The position numbers were made by a program, and so were the translations under genes. Shown piece after piece: positions 1 through 5,614 of a DNA stretch of 8,780 nucleotides. The notes beneath the pieces are model-generated. The model did no database searches. It was not told the origin of the DNA and saw only the letters and a list, made by a program, of their open reading frames with translations. The stretch lies in contig JALHPA010000072.1 of the NCBI GenBank assembly GCA_022842745.1, positions 1-8,780 on the forward strand, given 5' to 3'. Numbering within the stretch: the stretch's first letter is position 1; every line of letters begins with the position of its first letter. The stretch is from Pirellulales bacterium. GTDB taxonomy: Bacteria > Planctomycetota > Planctomycetia > Pirellulales > JALHPA01.

Positions 1-33
1 AGCCGCTGCTCTAACCAACTGAGCTACGTCGCC
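1..33 (-). tRNA. tRNA gene, 5' half only (truncated at window edge), possibly elongator tRNA-Met
   Basis: Read on the minus strand from 33 to 1, the sequence begins GGCGACG (acceptor strand), then TAGCTC (D stem, AGCTC), an AGTTGGTTA D loop, GAGC closing the D stem, and an anticodon-stem strand GCGGC followed by T. This is a canonical bacterial tRNA 5' half. The window ends at about tRNA position 32, just before the anticodon, so the amino acid cannot be read. The GGCGACGTAGCTCAGTTGG start resembles bacterial elongator tRNA-Met (E. coli metT begins GGCTACGTAGCTCAGTTGG), which makes Met(CAU) the best guess only. The gene is transcribed away from the aminotransferase gene. A contig breaking inside a tRNA is common because tRNA genes are repeated. 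Confidence 0.9.
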
Positions 34-253
34 AATCGAAATATCTCGAAGCGAAGGAAGCGGGATGCCGCAAAACTCGCACGGAATTGCGTGCCCGACC
101 GATCGTTCCCCAAGCCACTCGGTTGCCCTGAGTTAGGGAAAGGCAGGATCCGGGTAGCAGGCGGGCCAATTTTCCAAGTCCTGTTTGCCCCAAAAATGGC
201 GCCTGGCTGCTGAAACCCGCTTCCCTGCACAACCTCCGAACGGAGAGGATTTT

Positions 254-415
254 ATGGTGAATGGGCCGCCCCAACAAGGGATCGCGTTGCGGCCACAAAA
301 CCTCCCTCCCATCGGTGAAATCCAGTTCCTGGCCGGTATTGACTGCGGCTCGCGATCGGCTTACCTTTTCGACCCGGTTGCCGCCCTCCGCTACCCGCGT
401 GGCGAAGTGATTTGA
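254..415 (+). CDS. Candidate small ORF, 53 residues, unknown (weak)
   Basis: I do not recognise this product. It is listed because the ATG at 254 has a good Shine-Dalgarno-like GAGG at 245-248 with 5-nt spacing, and the frame is open for 53 codons. The peptide begins MVNGPPQQGIAL and ends YPRGEVI. It has one cysteine (residue 31), no signal peptide and no transmembrane helix. GC at third positions is about 63% by my count, which does not separate it from noncoding sequence here. The frame is open further upstream (to about 185) without a better start. It could equally be chance in a GC-rich leader. Confidence 0.2.
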   Translation: MVNGPPQQGIALRPQNLPPIGEIQFLAGIDCGSRSAYLFDPVAALRYPRGEVI

Positions 416-425
416 CTCTCCGAGT

Positions 426-450
426 CGACCGGGAATGGAGTTCCCGGTCG
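426..450. promoter_or_regulatory. Perfect 25-bp inverted repeat upstream of aminotransferase gene
   Basis: The arms CGACCGGGAA (426-435) and TTCCCGGTCG (441-450) are exact reverse complements, separated by a 5-nt loop TGGAG. This gives a 10-bp perfect stem ending 31 bp before the ATG at 482. No T-run follows on either strand, so a standard intrinsic terminator is unlikely. It could be an operator (it begins 9 bp after a TTGACT -35-like hexamer) or a hairpin in the mRNA leader. Its function is inferred from position only. Confidence 0.5.
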
Positions 451-481
451 CCAACCGCCCAGAACACGAAGGGATTCGTCG

Positions 482-1771
482 ATGCATACCAGTTCTGCTC
501 CTTATTCCGCTCCCTCGCGCGTCCCCGTAGATTCGGTTCCGTTGTTGGACATGAACCGGCAGCATGCGCCCCTGAGGGACGAAATTCGCGCCGCGATCGA
601 CCACGTCTGCGACTCCGGCCGCTTCATACTTGGACCCGACTGCGAACGCCTGGAGCAGTCGCTCGCGGAGTACTGCGGCGTCAAACACGCGATTGCCTGT
701 GCCTCCGGCAGCGACGCGCTCCTGCTGGCATTGATGGCCTTGGAAATCGGCCCTGGGGATGAAGTCATCCTGCCCAGCTACACCTTCTTTGCGACGGCCG
801 GCGCTGTCTGGCGCCTGGGGGCAATGCCGGTGTTCGTCGACATCGACCCGGAGTCATACAATCTCGATCCCAAGCTCACCGCCTCGCGATTGACGCGCGC
901 CACGAAGGCGATTATGCCGGTCCACTTGTTCGGTCAATGCGCCGACATGGAACCGTTGCGGCAAATGGCCACGCGGCACAACATTCCCCTGATCGAAGAC
1001 GCCGCCCAAGCGATTGGTGCGGAATACAAGGGTCGGCGGGCAGGAAGCATCGGCGCCGTTGGCTGCTTTAGCTTCTATCCGACCAAGAATCTGGGAGGGT
1101 TTGGGGATGGCGGGCTAATGACCACCAACACCGACGCCTTGGCCCACCGGCTGCGGCTGCTGCGAACGCACGGCATGGAGCCCCGTTATCACCATCAAAT
1201 TGTGGGAATCAACAGCCGGCTCGACACGTTGCAAGCCGCGGTCCTGAACGTCAAGCTGCCACGACTGGAAGGTTGGGCGGATCGGCGACGTGCTAACGCC
1301 GAACTCTACCACCAGATGTTCCAGGAAAGCGGTCTGTCGCGGGTCCTTACGCTGCCGCGATGTCTGCCCGAGCGCAGGCATGTCTGGAACCAATACATCA
1401 TTCGAGTACCCAACGGCCGGCGCGACGCGCTTCGGCAGTATCTGGCGCAAGCCAAGGTCGGCACGGAAATCTATTACCCGATCTCGCTTCACCAACAGGA
1501 GTGCTTCCGAGCGTTGGGCTATGGCGAAGGAAGCCTACCCGAGTCGGAACGCGCAGCCAAAGAAACGTTGGCCCTGCCGATTTTTCCCGAGCTGGAACGG
1601 GTCGAAATCGAGACGGTGGTTCTGAGAATCGCCGAATTCTTCGGCATTCGTCGGACCAAGACCGCAGGCGGACCGTCCAACGTCAAGCGTCCAAACTTTC
1701 TCGATCGTGGCGCCAGTCGCGAACCGGACCAGACCGCAGTTCCCGCGGCCTTACCCAGAAAAACCTCCTGA
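482..1771 (+). CDS. DegT/DnrJ/EryC1/StrS family PLP-dependent sugar aminotransferase
   Basis: A cytosolic 429-residue enzyme expected to transfer an amino group, usually from glutamate, to a nucleotide-linked keto-sugar, for surface polysaccharide or glycan synthesis. Fold-type I landmarks are visible: GRFILGPDCERLE (47-59), the cofactor phosphate-binding ASGSDALLLAL (74-84), PSYTFFATAGA (98-108), IEDAAQAIGA (171-180, with Asp173 for the pyridine nitrogen) and the Schiff-base lysine Lys202 in SFYPTKNLGGFGDGG. GINSRLDTLQAA (242-253) is also typical of the family. The start at 482 has GAAGGGA as a ribosome binding site about 7 nt upstream. The core ends near residue 390; the remaining roughly 40 residues are Arg/Pro/Ser-rich and unlike the family. 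No sugar-pathway genes adjoin it, so the substrate (for example a WbpE- or DesV-like one) cannot be assigned. The family call is secure, the exact reaction is not. Confidence 0.95.
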   Translation: MHTSSAPYSAPSRVPVDSVPLLDMNRQHAPLRDEIRAAIDHVCDSGRFILGPDCERLEQSLAEYCGVKHAIACASGSDALLLALMALEIGPGDEVILPSYTFFATAGAVWRLGAMPVFVDIDPESYNLDPKLTASRLTRATKAIMPVHLFGQCADMEPLRQMATRHNIPLIEDAAQAIGAEYKGRRAGSIGAVGCFSFYPTKNLGGFGDGGLMTTNTDALAHRLRLLRTHGMEPRYHHQIVGINSRLDTLQAAVLNVKLPRLEGWADRRRANAELYHQMFQESGLSRVLTLPRCLPERRHVWNQYIIRVPNGRRDALRQYLAQAKVGTEIYYPISLHQQECFRALGYGEGSLPESERAAKETLALPIFPELERVEIETVVLRIAEFFGIRRTKTAGGPSNVKRPNFLDRGASREPDQTAVPAALPRKTS

Positions 1772-1833
1772 CGGGGGGCGATGGGCGAATGGTGTCGCTG
1801 GTCCACCGCTCGACGGCATCCACTGAAGCCTTT

Positions 1834-2064
1834 CTACTCCAAATCGGGCAATTTCGGCTCGCTGGAGCGGCGGCCAGGTCGACAAACCACAACAAGTCCC
1901 AAGAGAACGCACAAGACCACCAGCGCGTACGCCAACACGTACGATTTGCCGGGGGCCGGGGCTGTCGCCGTGTTTTGCGCAAACACAGCGGACTCTAGCA
2001 GCCAGACAGCGCATGTCGCCAAAAAAATTCGCTGCCAAAAAATCGCCAGGACATGCATCTTCAT
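1834..2064 (-). CDS. Small secreted or membrane-anchored protein with signal peptide and one transmembrane helix
   Basis: A 76-residue protein of unknown function. An N-terminal hydrophobic stretch (about 12-28) ends in AVFA-QN, a good signal peptidase I site after residue 29. A short Ala/Pro/Thr linker (31-39), one strong hydrophobic helix YVLAYALVVLCVLLGLVVV (42-60) and a basic tail CRPGRRSSEPKLPDLE (61-76) follow. This would place the linker outside and the charged tail in the cytoplasm. The ordered signal-linker-helix-positive-tail layout argues that the frame is real despite its size. There is no clear Shine-Dalgarno before ATG 2064; Met3 is an alternative start. It is convergent with the aminotransferase gene (62-bp gap, no clear terminator). 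Planctomycetes have many such small proteins, but I cannot name a family. Confidence 0.7.
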   Translation of the reverse strand: MKMHVLAIFWQRIFLATCAVWLLESAVFAQNTATAPAPGKSYVLAYALVVLCVLLGLVVVCRPGRRSSEPKLPDLE

Positions 2065-2128
2065 AGGCCGGCCGGGTGTTGGAACGTCCAGGCAATCTTT
2101 ATCGTCGGATCAAAGCTCAACTTATTGT

Positions 2129-2157
2129 AAACCGGCATTGCGATTCCGCAAACCGGC
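2129..2157. repeat. Short direct repeat AAACCGGC, 21-bp period
   Basis: Two exact copies of AAACCGGC lie at 2129-2136 and 2150-2157, with starts 21 bp apart (two helical turns). They sit 65-93 bp upstream of the minus-strand small gene start and about 250 bp upstream of the transporter. Phased direct repeats can be regulator half-sites, but two 8-mers can arise by chance. This is weak evidence. Confidence 0.3.
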
Positions 2158-2296
2158 GGTCCAGCCATCCAATTCGGTCCACGCGGTTGACCGGACCGGA
2201 GCAACCTGGATTCTCCAACTGCCTCTAAAACGGCGATCCAGCTAGAATCGGAACCTTCGCGAGCAGACTGGACGAATCCGTCGCTCTGCCCGCCCC

Positions 2297-2336
2297 AACC
2301 GATTAGCGATCGGTTTGCCATTGTCCGCGGCAAACC
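2297..2336 (+). promoter_or_regulatory. Two mutually exclusive hairpins in the leader of the TSUP transporter gene
   Basis: Hairpin A pairs AACCGAT (2297-2303) with ATCGGTT (2309-2315) over a TAGCG loop. Hairpin B pairs GGTTTGCC (2312-2319) with GGCAAACC (2329-2336) over a 9-nt loop. Both stems are perfect, and they share bases 2312-2315, so only one can form fully at a time. The pair lies about 70 nt before the transporter start. The arrangement resembles an attenuator or structural switch, but there is no T-run and no known riboswitch core that I recognise. Confidence 0.4.
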
Positions 2337-2405
2337 CTGCCGGCTGTGGTCGAGGCGTCAGGTCGATCGGAAGGCGCTCGCTGAGGATCTGCCCCCCGAG
2401 GATGA

Positions 2406-3167
2406 ATGACCGCCGCCACCATCATTAGCCTCGGGATACTGATCTTTGCCGTTGCGATTCTGTACGCATCGGTCGGTCACGCAGGCGCGTCGGGATATCT
2501 GGCGGCAATGGCCCTGTTTGGGGTAGCGCCGGACGTGATGCGACCAACCGCCCAAGTTCTGAATATCATGGTTGCCAGCCTGGTCACGTGGAAGTTTTAC
2601 CGCGAGGGGCTGCTGGACTTTTCCAAGGTCCGGCCATTCGTGGCGACCTCGGCGCCCCTGGCGTTTCTCGGCGGCGGCATTGAACTCCCAGGAATCTATT
2701 ACCGACCCATCGTCGGCTTGGTCCTGTTGTTTGCCGCGGCCCGATTACTGTTTCTCGACGCGCGTCCGGGAGGGTGGCAATCGAGGCCCATCCCTCGCGC
2801 CGCCGCTTTGGCCTCCGGAGCCGCCATCGGCCTGTTGTCAGGACTGACCGGCGTTGGGGGCGGGATCTTTCTCAGCCCACTGGTGTTGTTCACGGGCTGG
2901 GTACGCGACACCCGCGACGCAGCCGGAATGACGGCGCCGTTTATTTTGATTAACTCGTCGGCAGGACTGCTGGGACAGTACACTGCCGTTCAGAAAATTC
3001 CCCTGGACGGAGCGTGGCTCGGACTGGCGGCAATCGCCGGGGGAGTGATCGGCGCCGAACTGGGAAGTCGGCGGCTTAAGAACCGGTGGCTGAATCGCAT
3101 TCTCGCGCTGGTTCTCGGAATCGCGGCCATTAAGTTCGCCGGCGATTTGCCATTGCCCAGGTTCTAG
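2406..3167 (+). CDS. TSUP (TauE/SafE, formerly DUF81) family membrane transporter
   Basis: A 253-residue inner-membrane protein of the sulfite exporter TauE/SafE family. Members move small organic or sulfur-containing anions such as sulfite, sulfonates or sulfoacetate; the substrate here is unknown. The two family half-motifs are visible: YASVGHAGASGYLAAMALFGV (20-40) in the first half and GLLSGLTGVGGGIFLSPLVL (142-161) in the second. Each opens a bundle of hydrophobic helices (about 5-22, 46-62, 78-92, 101-117, 133-147, 152-165, 177-195, 202-219, 231-246). The length is usual for the family. The upstream in-frame codon 2403-2405 is TGA, so the start cannot lie further upstream; GAGGA overlaps just before ATG 2406. 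It is convergent with the parvulin-like gene (31-bp gap). No sulfur-metabolism gene is adjacent. Confidence 0.9.
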   Translation: MTAATIISLGILIFAVAILYASVGHAGASGYLAAMALFGVAPDVMRPTAQVLNIMVASLVTWKFYREGLLDFSKVRPFVATSAPLAFLGGGIELPGIYYRPIVGLVLLFAAARLLFLDARPGGWQSRPIPRAAALASGAAIGLLSGLTGVGGGIFLSPLVLFTGWVRDTRDAAGMTAPFILINSSAGLLGQYTAVQKIPLDGAWLGLAAIAGGVIGAELGSRRLKNRWLNRILALVLGIAAIKFAGDLPLPRF

Positions 3168-3198
3168 TTGCCACGGGTGCTCGCGCTCGAATGGCGGT

Positions 3199-5268
3199 TT
3201 AGCGGGCCGGAGCGCTGGACCGCGCGGCGGTTGGGCGGGCTGCGGATTTCGCGCCCCGTGGGTCCGCCGGCAATTCCTGGGAGTGCCCCGCTTTCTTGGT
3301 GGGAGACTGCATGGTCCCAGCCAGGAAATTGTCGATCTGGGCATTCTCCTTGATCTTGGTAAAGGTCTCGGCCATGGCGATCCGTTGCTTCTTTTCTTGC
3401 AAATCGGCCAGGATGTCCGCTCGAACTTCTTCAAAGCTGACCTTGGTCGGTTTCGTGAATCCTTCGCAGAACAAGATCACGTATTTGTCGCCCATCTGGA
3501 CGATGCTTGAGATTTCGCCCGGCTTAAGAGAAAACGCTTCTTTTTCCAGCAACGGCTGGCCGCCGTGGCGCTGTATCGGGGGAACCTTGCCGTGCAGTGC
3601 CTTGCTGGCCGGTTCGGCGGAATACTGCTCGGCAAGTTGGCCGAAGAATTCAACCGTCGGATTGTTCGCAGCTTGGTCCCACACTTCTTGGGCTCGGCGC
3701 TGGTTGGTGAGCACAATCGCGCGGCATTGCACTCTCGGCCCATAATTGGCCTCGTAACCCTTCTTCAAGTCTTCGTTGGACACCTTGGCGTCGCCGGCCA
3801 GTTTCTTAAGCGCCACCGACGGCCAAACCGAATCGCGCCGGTACACATCCACCGGCAGCCCTTGCTTCTCGGTCACGTCTTTCAGCCACGACTCGACATC
3901 CGCCTCTCCCGCAGCGGACTTGTGTCCCATCGCGAGCGCCGCGCGAGCCACTTCGGCGTCGATTTCGGCGCCGGTCACTTCCTGATTGCGGCTCTTAAGC
4001 GCCTGCTCCAGCAACCGCCGGCTGATCGTGCCTTCGAGAACCTCGACGCCATGTCGCGCGACGCATTCATCGGACAGTTCGCGCACGGTGATTCGCTGGT
4101 CGTTGATGACCGCCGCGATCCCCGGCATCTCCTGGCGGAGCTTCGGATCCCCGTAGACGTTAACGAGCTTCGACTCATTCTGTAGTTGTTCGAATATCTG
4201 GGCGGCGGCGGCTCGCAGTTTGCGTTCGACGATGGCTTCCTTCAACCGCGCGTCGACCTTTTCGCGGTCCACCTTCAAGGCGGGAAGGCGTCCTTCGCAC
4301 TTCAGAATCACGTACTGAGTGGGCGCGGATGCCGCGGTATTGGCCGTTTCCAGCTTGACGGGAATGACCGCCGAGACCTGATTCTCTTGCAGCCCAAAGG
4401 CCGCCTTTTCAATGCGTTTGTCCCCCACAAAACGGCGGATCGGCTGGATCATGCCATTCATGCTGCGGCTGGGATCCTTCGAATGGCTGCGCGCGAGGGA
4501 ACCAAAATCGTCCGGCTTGGCGGCCGCTTCGGCTTGGACGACGCGGGCCTTTTCCAAATCGTCGAGCACGATGATCCGGCATTTGACCGCTTCGCCATAT
4601 TGGGCTTCAAACGCTTCATCGACCTCCGCGGCCGATGGTACGATCCGGTCGCGGGCCAACTGTCGCAAGGCCAGCATGGGCCACACGATCTCGTTGGCGT
4701 ACTGCTCAGGCTTGATGCCCCGCTCTTGTTTGAGCATTTTCAAATACTGATCGGTTGCCAGGCCAAATTTCGTGGCCATGCGGGCAATTTCCGCGTTCAC
4801 GTCGTCCCGCGTGACCTGGATCTGGCGGCGCTCGCAGTGCTGCAGGATCAGCCGCTTGTTCACCAGGCTCTCCAGCACCTCATTGCCATACACTTTGAGG
4901 CATTCGCGGGCCAGTTCCTGACGCTGAATCTCCTCGCCATTCACAATCGCAACGATCTGGGGCGCCGTTTGGCCATCGCCCCCCGCGACGGGCGATGTGG
5001 CGTTGGCGAGACGGACGGCGCTCTTTTTGGAGGCCGGCGCCGAGCGCTTGTTCGGCGCGCTGGGTTGCGACTGGTCCTCCGCGGAAGCACTTACTCGGCC
5101 GCCAATGGCCTTGATGGCGACGGCCACGGTTACCACGCAGATAGCCGCTAGCAGAGCCAAAACACTGCGCCGCCAACCGCGCCCTGGGTTTGTTCCCCCT
5201 CCTCGGACGACCGGCAAGTCGCCTATCCGCTCGGTCGTCGCTCCCTCAATGGCGTTATCTTGGGTCAT
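3199..5268 (-). CDS. Membrane-anchored tandem SurA-N/parvulin-like (peptidylprolyl isomerase-like) protein
   Basis: A 689-residue protein, probably an extracytoplasmic chaperone or foldase-like factor. It has a short cytoplasmic N-terminus with WRR (32-34), one transmembrane anchor (about 35-54) and a low-complexity Ser/Ala/Pro/Lys linker (57-100). Two homologous halves follow, about 105-372 and 384-650. Each has a SurA-N-like helical part (IVAIVNGEEIQRQELARECL; IAAVINDQRITVRELSDECV) and then a parvulin-like part (KCRIIVLDDLEKA... and QCRAIVLTNQRRA..., ending QYVILKCEG and KYVILFCEG). The tail (652-689) is Lys/Ala/Pro-rich. The usual parvulin histidines appear replaced: Ile232/Ala517 in the first strand and Val320/Val597 in the last. 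Isomerase activity is therefore doubtful. The start is supported by AGGGAG, 8 nt upstream of the ATG, and by a promoter at 5359-5388. The family call is good; the function is inferred. Confidence 0.85.
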   Translation of the reverse strand: MTQDNAIEGATTERIGDLPVVRGGGTNPGRGWRRSVLALLAAICVVTVAVAIKAIGGRVSASAEDQSQPSAPNKRSAPASKKSAVRLANATSPVAGGDGQTAPQIVAIVNGEEIQRQELARECLKVYGNEVLESLVNKRLILQHCERRQIQVTRDDVNAEIARMATKFGLATDQYLKMLKQERGIKPEQYANEIVWPMLALRQLARDRIVPSAAEVDEAFEAQYGEAVKCRIIVLDDLEKARVVQAEAAAKPDDFGSLARSHSKDPSRSMNGMIQPIRRFVGDKRIEKAAFGLQENQVSAVIPVKLETANTAASAPTQYVILKCEGRLPALKVDREKVDARLKEAIVERKLRAAAAQIFEQLQNESKLVNVYGDPKLRQEMPGIAAVINDQRITVRELSDECVARHGVEVLEGTISRRLLEQALKSRNQEVTGAEIDAEVARAALAMGHKSAAGEADVESWLKDVTEKQGLPVDVYRRDSVWPSVALKKLAGDAKVSNEDLKKGYEANYGPRVQCRAIVLTNQRRAQEVWDQAANNPTVEFFGQLAEQYSAEPASKALHGKVPPIQRHGGQPLLEKEAFSLKPGEISSIVQMGDKYVILFCEGFTKPTKVSFEEVRADILADLQEKKQRIAMAETFTKIKENAQIDNFLAGTMQSPTKKAGHSQELPADPRGAKSAARPTAARSSAPAR

Positions 5269-5322
5269 GACGGTTTCTCCCTAAACCGAAAAATTTGCGG
5301 GCGTAAACGTCGCCAATTCTGA

Positions 5323-5339
5323 GCGCGCGTCATGCGCGC
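5323..5339 (-). promoter_or_regulatory. GC-rich hairpin in the 5' leader of the parvulin-like gene
   Basis: GCGCGC (5323-5328) and GCGCGC (5334-5339) form a perfect 6-bp stem over a 5-nt loop. It lies inside the predicted leader of the minus-strand gene, between the inferred transcription start (about 5352) and the ATG at 5268. It could affect mRNA stability or translation, but the function is unknown and simple GC repeats can occur by chance. Confidence 0.35.
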
Positions 5340-5358
5340 AAATGGACGACGGGCGGGG

Positions 5359-5388
5359 AGTATAAGAAGAATCGCAAAATTGGGTCAA
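5359..5388 (-). promoter_or_regulatory. Predicted sigma70-type promoter for the parvulin-like gene
   Basis: On the minus strand, the -35 box TTGACC (plus positions 5383-5388; 5 of 6 consensus bases) is followed after 18 bp by the -10 box TATACT (plus 5359-5364; 5 of 6). Transcription would start near 5352, giving a leader of about 84 nt before the ATG at 5268. This is the best promoter match in the window. The AT-rich spacer stands out from its GC-rich surroundings. Confidence 0.65.
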
Positions 5389-5614
5389 GATCGTTCGCCA
5401 GACAGCCGACAGGCTCGACGGTAAACCGAAGCTTTCAAGAAACGGCTATTCATCCAGGACACTCGCTGAAAACGCAGCTACTCGCCAGAGCCAGGGTCGG
5501 GCGCCTTGTCCCAGCGAGACCCATTCTGCGACAATACTCCCTGTCGGCCCGTGCTGGCAGCCCGGCGACGTTTCCTTGGTCAAAATTCCCTCTAGAATCC
5601 ACTCGGGGTTGGAC

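Larger units (their letters stand above)
34..481. other. Intergenic/leader region between tRNA and aminotransferase gene
   Basis: About 450 bp with no confident gene. It must hold the promoter of the minus-strand tRNA near its left end and that of the aminotransferase near its right end, but I see no strong -35/-10 pair for either. It contains one weak small-ORF candidate (254-415) and a perfect inverted repeat (426-450), both listed separately. A TTGACT hexamer at 412-417 resembles a -35 box, but there is no matching -10 at 16-18 bp. Long minus-strand open frames here run across both the tRNA and the aminotransferase gene and look like chance frames. Confidence 0.6.
2065..2405. other. Divergent intergenic region with repeats and hairpins
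   Basis: About 340 bp between the minus-strand small membrane protein and the plus-strand TSUP transporter, so it should carry promoters for both. No convincing sigma70 pair is visible. It contains the 8-bp direct repeat AAACCGGC at 2129-2136 and 2150-2157 (21-bp period), a CGGTCC/GGACCG inverted repeat around 2175-2200, and two overlapping hairpins at 2297-2336. A 90-codon minus-strand frame crosses it but overlaps the start of the small protein gene and has no recognisable features. Confidence 0.6.
5269..5614. other. Divergent intergenic region between parvulin-like and hydrolase genes
   Basis: About 346 bp. The left part (5269-5390) is the leader and promoter of the minus-strand parvulin-like gene and holds a GC-rich hairpin. 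The right part (5391-5614) should carry the plus-strand promoter of the hydrolase gene, but I see no good -35/-10 pair. TTGTCC near 5508 with GACAAT 18 bp on is a poor candidate. No gene-like frame is supported here. Confidence 0.6.

Noticed and set aside
426..450. Intrinsic terminator
   Set aside because: The stem is perfect but no T-run follows on either strand, and no gene on the plus strand ends just before it.
11..688. Minus-strand open frame of 225 codons
   Set aside because: It overlaps the tRNA and about 200 bp of the aminotransferase gene on the opposite strand, has no recognisable domain and is Arg/Ser/Gly-rich, as expected for an antisense chance frame in GC-rich DNA.
2061..2333. 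Minus-strand frame of 90 codons in the divergent intergenic region
   Set aside because: No family features. It overlaps the start of the small membrane protein and covers both hairpins. No ribosome binding site is evident.
4186..5151. Plus-strand open frame of 321 codons inside the parvulin-like gene
   Set aside because: It lies wholly antisense to a gene with clear domains, a promoter and a ribosome binding site. Its His/Arg/Leu-rich composition is that of a shadow frame.
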